The position numbers and the translations under genes are program-made. A stretch of 64,000 bases of DNA from NCBI RefSeq assembly GCF_004762095.1, contig NZ_SIJH01000014.1, positions 62,001-126,000 on the forward strand. The letters are read 5' to 3'. Of the stretch, positions 18,236 to 25,697 are shown in pieces (the first letter of the stretch is position 1; every line of letters begins with the position of its first letter). The notes beneath the pieces are model-generated. The model did no database searches and was not told the origin of the DNA. It worked only from the letters and a program-made list of their open reading frames with translations. The stretch comes from Tabrizicola caldifontis (lineage in GTDB: Bacteria > Pseudomonadota > Alphaproteobacteria > Rhodobacterales > Rhodobacteraceae).

Positions 18236-18958
18236 TCAGCCGTCTTTCGCAACGCGCGCAAGGGCCACAACACAGACAGACCGCGCATTTGCCGCATGCA
18301 GCGCCTCGGTCGCGGCGGCGAAGGTCGCCCCCGAGGTCATCACGTCATCGACCACAAGGATGTCGCGGTCCTCGACCAGCCGGCGACGGCGAGGCGGCAC
18401 CCGGAAGGCCCCGGCCAGGTTGGCGAGGCGGCCGTCGCGGGTCCGGCCGTCCTGCGTGCCCGTGTTGCGGCTGCGAACGAGCGCGTCCGGGCAGTGGTCC
18501 AGCCCCGCAAGCCCTGCTACCGCCTTCGACAGAAGTGCCGCCTGATTGTAGCGGCGGCGGAACAGGCGGCTCAAGTGCAGGGGCACGGGAACGACCAGCA
18601 TGCCCGGACGCAGGATCGGTGCCGCCGCGCGGTGCAGCCAGGCCCCGGCAGGGCGCGCAAGGTCCAACCGGTCGCCATGCTTCAGCGCCAGGATCAGCCG
18701 GCGCCCGTTGTCCTGATACAGCAGCGCCGCGCGGCCCTGACCCCAAGGCCGCGCGATGGTCATGCAGTCGTCGCAAAGGGCGGTCTCTCCCGGCTCGCCC
18801 CCCGGCAGGGGCAGGCCGCAGCGGTCGCAGACCAGCCCGACGATGAAGGGCGTCTCGCGCCAGCAGGCGCCGCAGAGGCCGAAGTCGGTCGTCACCGCCG
18901 CGTCGCAGCTGATGCATTGGGGCGGATACAGCAGATGCAGCGCAGCTTGCATTCCCAT
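18236..18958 (-). CDS. ComF-family phosphoribosyltransferase with N-terminal zinc ribbons
   Basis: The 240-residue product has two paired-cysteine clusters near the N-terminus (CISC..CGAC and CDRC..CDDC) forming a double zinc ribbon. A type I phosphoribosyltransferase domain follows, with PRPP loop RDILVVDDVMTSGATFAAA near the C-terminus. ComF proteins are associated with DNA uptake in competent bacteria and conserved elsewhere, but their reaction is not settled. The gene starts only 24 bases from the divergently transcribed methyltransferase-like gene. Residue 3 (ATG 18952) is an alternative start. Confidence 0.9.
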   Translation of the reverse strand: MGMQAALHLLYPPQCISCDAAVTTDFGLCGACWRETPFIVGLVCDRCGLPLPGGEPGETALCDDCMTIARPWGQGRAALLYQDNGRRLILALKHGDRLDLARPAGAWLHRAAAPILRPGMLVVPVPLHLSRLFRRRYNQAALLSKAVAGLAGLDHCPDALVRSRNTGTQDGRTRDGRLANLAGAFRVPPRRRRLVEDRDILVVDDVMTSGATFAAATEALHAANARSVCVVALARVAKDG

Positions 18959-18982
18959 ACCGTCCCCCTATGGTCCGGCGCG

Positions 18983-19822
18983 ATGACCACGCCGCCGCCC
19001 CTGACCGACCGCAACGCCCTTGCCCGCCACCGTGCCCGCGCCCAGGCCCTGCCGGGCCATGGCGAGGCCCTGTTCCTGCACCGCATCGCCCGCGCCGACA
19101 TCGAGGAAAGACTGGACGAGGTTAACAGAACCTTTACGGCCCCCGCTATCGTGACGCCTTTTCCTCATGTCTGGGCCGATTTTCCGGGCAACCCCCGGAT
19201 CGTGCCGGATCAAGAGGTGCTGGCCCTTGAACCGGGGGCGCACGATCTTGTGATCCACGCAATGGCCCTGCACTGGGCGAACGATCCGGTGGGCCAACTG
19301 GTGCAATGCCGTCGCGCCCTGCGCCCAGACGGGTTGTGCATCGCGGTGCTGCCGGGGGGCGAGACGTTGCACGAGCTGCGCGCGAGCCTGGCCGAGGCGG
19401 AAAGCCTGGTGACGGGGGGCCTGTCGCCCCGGGTGCTGCCGATGGGGGAAATCCGCGATCTGGGCGCGCTGATGCAACGCGCCGGACTGGCCCTGCCGGT
19501 GGCCGACAGCGTGACCCAGACGGTACACTACCGCGCGCTGGCTACGCTTTACGCCGACATGCGCAGCATGGGAGAGACGAATGCCCTGGCAGGTCGCCTG
19601 CGCCGGTTCACGGATCGTCGGGTGTTTGCCGCGGCCGAGGCGGTCTATCGCCGCGCGTTTTCCACCCCCCAAGGCCAGTTGCGCGCGACTTTCGAACTGG
19701 TGTTCCTGACCGGCTGGGCCCCGCACGAAAGCCAGCAGCAGCCGCTGCGGCCCGGTTCGGCCAGGGCAAGACTGGCCGAGGCGCTGCGTGTGCCGGAACA
19801 CCGGTTGCCCAAGGACGGTTGA
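18983..19822 (+). CDS. Methyltransferase-domain protein related to BioC/NDUFAF5, atypical motif I
   Basis: Starting at ATG 18983 (279 residues), the protein keeps the back half of a class I methyltransferase: HDLVIHAMALHWANDPVGQLVQCRRALRPDGL, then GGETLHELRASLAEAE, as in BioC/NDUFAF5 relatives. However, the region where the SAM-binding GxGxG loop should lie (residues about 50-75) shows no glycine-rich motif. It may be a methyltransferase-like hydroxylase or assembly factor, as proposed for NDUFAF5, rather than a true methyltransferase. It is divergent from comF and precedes hemH by 51 bases. Confidence 0.78.
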   Translation: MTTPPPLTDRNALARHRARAQALPGHGEALFLHRIARADIEERLDEVNRTFTAPAIVTPFPHVWADFPGNPRIVPDQEVLALEPGAHDLVIHAMALHWANDPVGQLVQCRRALRPDGLCIAVLPGGETLHELRASLAEAESLVTGGLSPRVLPMGEIRDLGALMQRAGLALPVADSVTQTVHYRALATLYADMRSMGETNALAGRLRRFTDRRVFAAAEAVYRRAFSTPQGQLRATFELVFLTGWAPHESQQQPLRPGSARARLAEALRVPEHRLPKDG

Positions 19823-19873
19823 CCCTGCCCGCCAAGCCTATATGTCCCGCAGGGAACATTCGGGATCATTCAG

Positions 19874-20977
19874 ATGCTTGACGCCAAATCCGCGCAGGAC
19901 ACCGACACCGACCTGGTCATGCCGGGGCAGGGACGCCTTGCCCACGCCCCCGCCGACCATCCTCCGGTCCGCAGGGCGAGGATCGGGGTGCTGGTCGCCA
20001 ATCTGGGCACGCCGGACAATTACGATTACTGGTCGATGCGCCGCTATCTGAACGAGTTCCTGTCGGACAAGAGGGTGATCGACTACGCCAGCTGGAAGTG
20101 GCAGCCGCTGCTGCAGCTGATCATCCTGACCAAGCGGCCGTTTTCGTCGGGGGCGAACTACAGGCAGATCTGGAACCACGAGCTGAACGAAAGCCCGCTG
20201 ATGACGATCACCAAGGCGCAGACGGCGGCGATCGCGGCGAAGCTGACCGAACGCCACGGGCCCGAGGTGATGGTTGATTTCTGCATGCGCTACGGCAACC
20301 CTTCCACCGAAAGCCGGGTGCGCGCGATGGTCGAGGCCGGGTGCGAGAAGATCCTGTTCTTCCCGCTTTATCCCCATTACGCCGGCGCCACTTCGGCCAC
20401 GGCGAACGACCAGTTCTTCCGTGCCCTGATGAAGGAGAAGCGCCAGCCCGCGGTGCGGACGGTGCCGGAATACTTCGAGCATCCGCTGTATGTCGAGGCG
20501 CTGGCCCGGTCGGTCGAGACGGCCTATGCGAAACTGGACCACAAGCCCGACGTTCTGGTGGCCAGCTATCACGGCATGCCGAAGCGTTACCTCATGGAAG
20601 GCGACCCCTACCACTGCCAGTGCGCCAAGACCTCGCGCCTGTTGCGGGAACGGCTGGGGTGGGAAAAGGGGTCGATCGACACCACCTTCCAGTCCGTCTT
20701 CGGCCCCGAGGAATGGCTGCGCCCCTACACGGTCGAACATGTGGCCGAACTGGCCAAGGCGGGCAAGAAGCGCATCGCCGTCATCGCCCCGGCCTTTTCG
20801 GCCGACTGCATCGAGACGCTCGAGGAAATCAACGGCGAGATCCGCGAGGCGTTCGAACATGCAGGCGGCGAGGAATTCACCTACATTCCCTGCCTGAATG
20901 ACGACCCGGCACATATCGAGGCGCTGGTTGCGGTGATCGAAGAAAATCTGACGGGCTGGCTGCCGCGCGGGCGCTAG
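19874..20977 (+). CDS. hemH: Ferrochelatase
   Basis: This 367-residue ferrochelatase inserts Fe2+ into protoporphyrin IX, the last step of protoheme synthesis. Family motifs are clear: VLVANLGTPDNYDYWSMRRYL at the N-terminus, FPLYPHYAGATSATAND, the catalytic-histidine segment VASYHGMPKRY, and the Cys-containing GDPYHCQCAKTSRL seen in alphaproteobacterial enzymes. The C-terminal SADCIETLEEI segment holds the conserved Glu. The first 30 or so residues are non-conserved. Its neighbours do not belong to heme synthesis. Confidence 0.97.
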   Translation: MLDAKSAQDTDTDLVMPGQGRLAHAPADHPPVRRARIGVLVANLGTPDNYDYWSMRRYLNEFLSDKRVIDYASWKWQPLLQLIILTKRPFSSGANYRQIWNHELNESPLMTITKAQTAAIAAKLTERHGPEVMVDFCMRYGNPSTESRVRAMVEAGCEKILFFPLYPHYAGATSATANDQFFRALMKEKRQPAVRTVPEYFEHPLYVEALARSVETAYAKLDHKPDVLVASYHGMPKRYLMEGDPYHCQCAKTSRLLRERLGWEKGSIDTTFQSVFGPEEWLRPYTVEHVAELAKAGKKRIAVIAPAFSADCIETLEEINGEIREAFEHAGGEEFTYIPCLNDDPAHIEALVAVIEENLTGWLPRGR

Positions 20978-20996
20978 CCCGCGCCCCACGTTTCCG

Positions 20997-21920
20997 TCAG
21001 ATCCGGCTAAGAAGGTCGAACACCAGATTCCGCATCCAGGCTGCAAAGGGCGACCTGTCGGTTCGCCGGTGCCAGACGCCGATCATCTGCGCGGGTGCGA
21101 TCTCTACCGGGGGCAGCCGGATCTCAAGTCTGTGGCTGGCGCGGACCCGCTCTGCCAGCTGGCGGGGCACCAGCGCGACAAGGTCGCTTTCGCTTACCAC
21201 GCGGCACACGGCCGAGAACAGCGGCACCGTTATGGCGATCCTGCGGCTGCGGCCCACCCGGGCAAGTGCCGCGTCCCCCATGCCGGAAAGCCTGCCCTCG
21301 GGCGAGAAGAGGACATGCGAAAGGGCACAGAAGCGGTCGATCGGAATGGTGGCGCCTTCGGCAAGATCGGCAAGCGCGGGGTTGCCTGAGCGGCTGATGA
21401 CCACGAAGGATGAGGTGAAGGCAGGGGCGGAAACCATCCAGTCCGGCACGGGTCTCTCGGGCAGAAGGGCCAGATCCGCGCCGCGCTGGTCGATGCTGGC
21501 CAGATAATCGGAAGGCACCAGATCGACCAGTTGCACTGTTACCCCGGGCGCCTCGCGCCCAAGCCGCGCCCCCAGTTCCGGCATCAGCATTTCGGCGAAG
21601 AAATCACTGCCCGCGATCTTGAACGCTCCGGTCGCCGTGTCGGGACGGAACGGTGCCTCGGGCGACAGCAGGGCCTGAAGGCGCTCAAGCTCGGCCTGCA
21701 GCGGTTCGGCCATCCGGGCGGCCCGTTCGGTCGCGACCAGCCGGTTCCCCTGCCGCACGAACAGGGGATCGTCCAGCGCCTGCCTGAGGCGCCCAAGCGC
21801 CCCCGAGACGGCAGATTGCGAAAGGCCCAGCTTCTGCCCGGCGCGGATCGTCGATCCTTCGCGGAGCAGGCAGTCGAGCACACGCAGGAGGTTCAGGTCG
21901 AAGGTAGCGAAATTGACCAT
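20997..21920 (-). CDS. LysR-family transcriptional regulator
   Basis: The 307-residue product has an N-terminal HTH (DLNLLRVLDCLLREGSTIRAGQKLGLSQSAVSGALGRLRQAL) of the NodD/SyrM-like LysR branch, then a substrate-binding domain. It is divergent from the cupin gene at 22026 (105 bases between starts). LysR proteins usually control the adjacent divergent gene, so the cupin is the likeliest target. The inducer is unknown. Confidence 0.92.
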   Translation of the reverse strand: MVNFATFDLNLLRVLDCLLREGSTIRAGQKLGLSQSAVSGALGRLRQALDDPLFVRQGNRLVATERAARMAEPLQAELERLQALLSPEAPFRPDTATGAFKIAGSDFFAEMLMPELGARLGREAPGVTVQLVDLVPSDYLASIDQRGADLALLPERPVPDWMVSAPAFTSSFVVISRSGNPALADLAEGATIPIDRFCALSHVLFSPEGRLSGMGDAALARVGRSRRIAITVPLFSAVCRVVSESDLVALVPRQLAERVRASHRLEIRLPPVEIAPAQMIGVWHRRTDRSPFAAWMRNLVFDLLSRI

Positions 21921-22025
21921 GCCGATAGCGCCTATTCAAAGGATCGGTTGGACGGATAGCCTGCGCCTCGTTTAGCCTGTCGTCAACGAAGGCGCCTTCG
22001 TTTCGAACCATGACGGAGCGAAACG

Positions 22026-22472
22026 ATGAAAGATATCTCCACGGATCCAGGCTGCGTCGAATGGCGCGGTGTGCAGTACAGGACCATTCTTTCGCCGGGC
22101 GAGAGCGGTGGCGCAATGTCGATCGTTGACAGCCATTCGCCGCAGGGCAGTGGCCCGCCCCGCCATGTGCATGAGGCCGAGGACGAGACTTTCGTGGTCC
22201 TCGCCGGATCCTGCCGCGTCTGGACAGCCGCGCGCCAGGCCGGCCTGCAGCCAGGTGAGGCCTTCTTCATCCCGCGCGGCACCGAGCATACCTTCCAGGT
22301 CGACGACCCGGCGGGCTGCAGGCATCTGGTCATTCTGACGCCGGGCGGGTTCGAGGGCTTCTTCACCGAGGCGGCCGCTGCCGGTCTGCGCATTCCCGAG
22401 GACATGGCCGCCCTGCAGGGCCTGGCGGCAAGGTTCCATCTGCGGTTCACCGGCCCGCCGCTGGATCTGTGA
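22026..22472 (+). CDS. Cupin-domain protein (small RmlC-like barrel)
   Basis: This 148-residue protein holds one cupin barrel. Motif 1 is G-PPRHVHEAEDETFVVLAG, with two His and a Glu that normally bind a metal; motif 2 includes PRGTEHTFQ with the fourth ligand His. No other domain is present. Such proteins include dioxygenases, isomerases and ligand sensors. Divergence from a LysR gene suggests inducible control, perhaps in aromatic or small-molecule metabolism. The reaction cannot be assigned. Confidence 0.88.
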   Translation: MKDISTDPGCVEWRGVQYRTILSPGESGGAMSIVDSHSPQGSGPPRHVHEAEDETFVVLAGSCRVWTAARQAGLQPGEAFFIPRGTEHTFQVDDPAGCRHLVILTPGGFEGFFTEAAAAGLRIPEDMAALQGLAARFHLRFTGPPLDL

Positions 22473-22508
22473 AACCGGCGCCGGCACGTATTGCGGCGCA
22501 GAAAGAAA

Positions 22509-22542
22509 ATCGGGCCGCAGCATGTCTGCGCTGCGGCCCGAT
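22509..22542 (-). terminator. Strong hairpin terminator between cupin and L,D-transpeptidase genes
   Basis: A perfect 12-bp inverted repeat (ATCGGGCCGCAG at 22509-22520, CTGCGGCCCGAT at 22531-22542) surrounds a 10-base loop. On the minus strand it is followed by TTTCTTTC, 22 bases after the L,D-transpeptidase stop. It may also slow plus-strand readthrough from the cupin gene. Confidence 0.8.
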
Positions 22543-22564
22543 GCTTTCGTATGGGGAAAACCCG

Positions 22565-23158
22565 TCAGATCAGCAGAACCTGCGTGCCGACCCGGGCATA
22601 TTCGAACAGCTCTTCCACATGTTCGTTGTAAAGCCCGATGCAGCCGTTCGATGACTTTCGACCGATCTTGCGCGTGTCGTGCGTGCCGTGGATGCGATAG
22701 TAGGTCCACGACAGATACAGGGCGCGGGTTCCAAGGGGATTGTCCTTGGCGCCACCCGGCACCATGTCCGGCCAATCCGGGTTGCGCTGCTTCATCGCGG
22801 GGGTCGGGCGCCATGGCGGGTTCACCACCTTCTGCACCACCTCGGTCCGGCCCCGGCGCGTCAGATCCTCGGACAGTGGCACAGAGGTCGGATAGAGCCG
22901 GTAGATCGACTGGTCCTCTGACCAGAAATGCAGGGCACGCGAGGTGATGTCGACAAGGATCGCCCCGTTGCGGGTGTTGTCGAAGTAGTCCTGCCATTGC
23001 AACATGCGGAAACTGGAAATGTTGTTGCGCACGCTGCTGGATGCCGGAGGGGTGAATTCGGTGGTCCCGTCCTGTGCCAGCGCCGGAAGCGCGGCAAGAC
23101 CGGCCATCCCGGCAGCCCCCCCCAACAGGGCACGGCGGCTGATGGACCCATTGGCCAT
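22565..23158 (-). CDS. Tat-exported L,D-transpeptidase (YkuD domain)
   Basis: Starting at ATG 23158, the 197-residue product has a twin-arginine signal (SISRRALLGGAAGMAGLAALPALA). A YkuD catalytic domain follows, with HGT (YRIHGTHD) and the Cys motif SSNGCIGLYNEHVEELF. L,D-transpeptidases make 3-3 peptidoglycan cross-links or attach proteins to the wall in the periplasm. The frame is open 23 codons upstream, but the Tat motif fixes the start. A second family member lies 0.7 kb away on the same strand. Confidence 0.9.
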   Translation of the reverse strand: MANGSISRRALLGGAAGMAGLAALPALAQDGTTEFTPPASSSVRNNISSFRMLQWQDYFDNTRNGAILVDITSRALHFWSEDQSIYRLYPTSVPLSEDLTRRGRTEVVQKVVNPPWRPTPAMKQRNPDWPDMVPGGAKDNPLGTRALYLSWTYYRIHGTHDTRKIGRKSSNGCIGLYNEHVEELFEYARVGTQVLLI

Positions 23159-23341
23159 GGCGGATACTCCTGCTCTGTCTCTGTTCAACTTTTCGCGGGA
23201 TATAGTCAGATGGGTCCCGTTCCGCAATTCAAACCGCCGTCATCCCTTGCCGATCGGCACGAGTCCCGTTTGAACCCCGATCCGGCTTCCGATATGACGG
23301 CGCGGACCGCCGCGAACTGCGGCAGAACAACGGTGGACGGA

Positions 23342-23854
23342 ATGGATCGACGTTTCCTGCTTCTGCAAGGTGCCGCGCTGGCTCTGGCGGCCTGTGCCCC
23401 GACAACCGCCCCGACCCTGGGGCCGGACGGCCGGCCGCTGCCGAAGGTTTACTGGATAAGGCCAGGCGACGAGGAAGAGGTTTCGTTCCGCCTGCTTGAT
23501 TCCGTGAACACCCTGCGCGCGGCGCGCTCGCTGCCGCCGGTGACCTTCGATGCAAGGCTGAACGCCGCCGCTGCGACCCATTCGCGCGACATGGCGGTGC
23601 AGAACCGTCCCTGGCACTTCGGATCTGACGGATCATCGCCGCTGACCCGCGTGCAGCGCGTCGGCTTCACCGGCCGTCTGGTGGGCGAGCTGATCTCGGA
23701 AACCTACGAGACCGAGCTGGAAACGCTGGCGACCTGGATGAACAATCCTGACACCCGAAACGTCATCATGGACCCATCGGCGCGGCTGATCGGCTTCGCA
23801 TGGTTCCAGGAGCCCAGCGGCAAGATCTGGTGGACACTGGTCACCGGCGCCTAG
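23342..23854 (+). CDS. CAP/SCP-PR1-domain lipoprotein
   Basis: The 170-residue product opens with a short lipoprotein signal (MDRRFLLLQGAALALAAC, lipobox Cys18). The CAP fold follows: LLDSVNTLRAARSLPPVTFDARL, the His-containing THSRDMAVQNR, and the WHFGSDGSSPLTRVQRVGF signature. A Glu (GELISETYETE) stands where the CAP cavity Glu is expected. Bacterial CAP proteins are extracytoplasmic; some bind lipids or act on cell walls. Its position between two L,D-transpeptidases suggests an envelope role, by inference. Confidence 0.87.
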   Translation: MDRRFLLLQGAALALAACAPTTAPTLGPDGRPLPKVYWIRPGDEEEVSFRLLDSVNTLRAARSLPPVTFDARLNAAAATHSRDMAVQNRPWHFGSDGSSPLTRVQRVGFTGRLVGELISETYETELETLATWMNNPDTRNVIMDPSARLIGFAWFQEPSGKIWWTLVTGA

Positions 23855-23858
23855 CATC

Positions 23859-23875
23859 CGGGCGCCGCTGGCGCC
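23859..23875. terminator. Hairpin between convergent CAP and L,D-transpeptidase genes
   Basis: GGGCGCC (23859-23865), loop GCT, then GGCGCCC (23869-23875) form a perfect 7-bp stem in the 38-base gap between two convergent stops. There is no T-run on either side, so termination is only plausible. Confidence 0.35.
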
Positions 23876-23892
23876 CATTCCCGTGCAGCCAT

Positions 23893-24390
23893 TCAGGGCA
23901 GGATGTGGATGGGGGTGCCCGGCTTGACCATCGAATAGATCACTTCCATCTCCTTGTCGCTGACCGCAATGCAGCCCTCGGTCCAGTCGCGGGCCGTGGT
24001 CGGACGCCGCGGTCCGCCGTGAATGAAGATGTCGCCGCCGGGGCTTTTGCCCTGAGCCTCGGCGAAGGCGCGGTCCGCCTCGTTGGGGTAGGAGATGCCA
24101 AGCGACAGATGGAAGCGCGAGTTCGGGTTCTTGTGGGTGATGAAGTAGCTGCCTTCCGGCGTCTTCCCGTCGCCTTCGAACTGCTTGTGCCCCTCGGGTG
24201 CAAATCCAAGTCCGACATCATATGACTTCAGCACCCGGTCCTTGTGAATGAGGTACATCTTGCGGTCGGTCTTGTGGACCTGGACCTGCGTGACCTCTGG
24301 CCCGCGATACTTCAGGAATTTCGTCTTGGGCGCGCACCCCGCAAGCCCCAGCGTAACCACCAGAAGGAGGAGAAGTCCTATCCCGCGCAT
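23893..24390 (-). CDS. L,D-transpeptidase lipoprotein (YkuD/YafK-like)
   Basis: With the start at ATG 24390 the 165-residue product has a lipoprotein signal (MRGIGLLLLLVVTLGLAGC, Cys19) and a compact YkuD domain. This has KMYLIHKDRVLKSYDVGLGFAPEG, IFIHGGPRR with the conserved His, and catalytic Cys in WTEGCIAVSDKEM. Short proteins of this type resemble YafK/DpaA-like murein L,D-endopeptidases or transpeptidases. Their sequence alone does not separate cross-linking from cleavage. It is convergent with the CAP lipoprotein gene. Confidence 0.87.
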   Translation of the reverse strand: MRGIGLLLLLVVTLGLAGCAPKTKFLKYRGPEVTQVQVHKTDRKMYLIHKDRVLKSYDVGLGFAPEGHKQFEGDGKTPEGSYFITHKNPNSRFHLSLGISYPNEADRAFAEAQGKSPGGDIFIHGGPRRPTTARDWTEGCIAVSDKEMEVIYSMVKPGTPIHILP

Positions 24391-24479
24391 GTCCCTGCCC
24401 GCTGCTCTTTTTTCCAAGTCCTACAGGAATCGGGCTTATCTGACCAGCCGGTCAGGCTGTCGCAGGGATCACGGGTTTG

Positions 24480-25697
24480 TCAGCCCGGCAGGCTGAGGCG
24501 GGCCACAAGCTCTACGTGCGTGGACCAGCGGAACTGGTCGATGACCTGCACCCAGTCCAGCCGGTAGCCGGCGGTGACCAGGGTCTTCGCATCGCGTGCG
24601 AATGTGACCGGGTTGCAGGACACGAAGGCGATCACCGGAACGCCGGATCGCGCGAGACGGTCAGTCTGCGCTTCGGCCCCGGCGCGGGGCGGGTCGATCA
24701 GGGCTGCGGTGAGGCCCCTCAGTTCGTCTGGCTCCAGCGGGCGGCGGAACAGGTCGCGGGTTTCCGTGCTGATGCGGTGCAGATCGGGTGTGTTGCGTGC
24801 GGCAAGGTCAAGTGCGGCAATCATTGCCGCGTCACCTTCGACGGCGTGGACCTCCATCACCTGTGCCAGCGGCAGGGTGAAGGTGCCGACGCCCGAAAAC
24901 AGATCGACGACGCGCTTCTGCGGACCCAGTGCCTGACGCACGGCCGCCAGGAGCGTGGCCTCGCCTTCGGCCGTGGCCTGCAGGAAGGCGCCGGCAGGGG
25001 GCACGACGGTGGCGGCTCCCATGGTCAGCGCGGGCCGATCGCGCAGCGCAACGGTTTCGCCGTCCCAGGTCAGACGCGACAGGCCGTGGGTTTCGACTAT
25101 GCGAGCCAGGTCCATCCGCAGTTCGGCGTCCAGGGGCTTGCCGCCGGTGACCACAACATCCGGGCCACCGCGCGTCAGGGTCACCTGCAACGACAGCTCT
25201 GCCGAACGCGAGCCCCCCGCGCGGACCAGGGCCTCGAGCCCCGGAAAGGCGGCAAGGATGCCGGGGTGAAGCAGCTGGCAGTCCGCGATGTCCACGATCG
25301 TTTCCGAGGCGCGGGCGTGAAAGCCGATCAGCACCCCGCCTCTGGTCCGCCGGGCAGACAGCGTCGCGCGCCGCCGGGATTTCGCGGGCGAGGTCGCCAG
25401 TGGCAGAAAGTCCGCGCGAAGCCCCTGGCCGGCAAGCGCGGTTTCGACGACCTGACATTTCCAGGCCGCGACAAAGGCATCCGAGGCATGCTGCAACTGG
25501 CAGCCACCGCAGGTCCGGGCATGGCGGCATGGCGGTTTCACGCGGTCGGGCGAAGGGGTGATGATCTTCGGCTCCAACAGCCGGTCACCATCAGGCGTGC
25601 CCTCGACCACTTCGCCCGGCAGGGTGCCGGGGACATAGATCGGGCCTGATGCAATTCCGTGGCCGAGGTGCCCGAGCCTTTCGATGGTGACGATCAC
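24480..25697 (-). CDS. TrmA/RumA-family class I RNA methyltransferase with [4Fe-4S] cysteines
   Basis: The 405-residue product has a small N-terminal TRAM-like segment (VTIERLGHLGHGIA) and a four-cysteine cluster region (CRHARTCGGCQLQH, plus an upstream Cys in the fold). The C-terminal methyltransferase domain has motif VVDLFSGVGTFTLPL, the DPPRAG loop, and the nucleophilic Cys in FVSCNPVTFARD. This is the uracil-C5 methyltransferase family that modifies rRNA or tRNA. Position and length resemble RlmD/RumA relatives, but the exact uridine is not assignable. Its start overlaps the upstream ABC transporter stop by four bases. Confidence 0.88.
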   Translation of the reverse strand: MIVTIERLGHLGHGIASGPIYVPGTLPGEVVEGTPDGDRLLEPKIITPSPDRVKPPCRHARTCGGCQLQHASDAFVAAWKCQVVETALAGQGLRADFLPLATSPAKSRRRATLSARRTRGGVLIGFHARASETIVDIADCQLLHPGILAAFPGLEALVRAGGSRSAELSLQVTLTRGGPDVVVTGGKPLDAELRMDLARIVETHGLSRLTWDGETVALRDRPALTMGAATVVPPAGAFLQATAEGEATLLAAVRQALGPQKRVVDLFSGVGTFTLPLAQVMEVHAVEGDAAMIAALDLAARNTPDLHRISTETRDLFRRPLEPDELRGLTAALIDPPRAGAEAQTDRLARSGVPVIAFVSCNPVTFARDAKTLVTAGYRLDWVQVIDQFRWSTHVELVARLSLPG

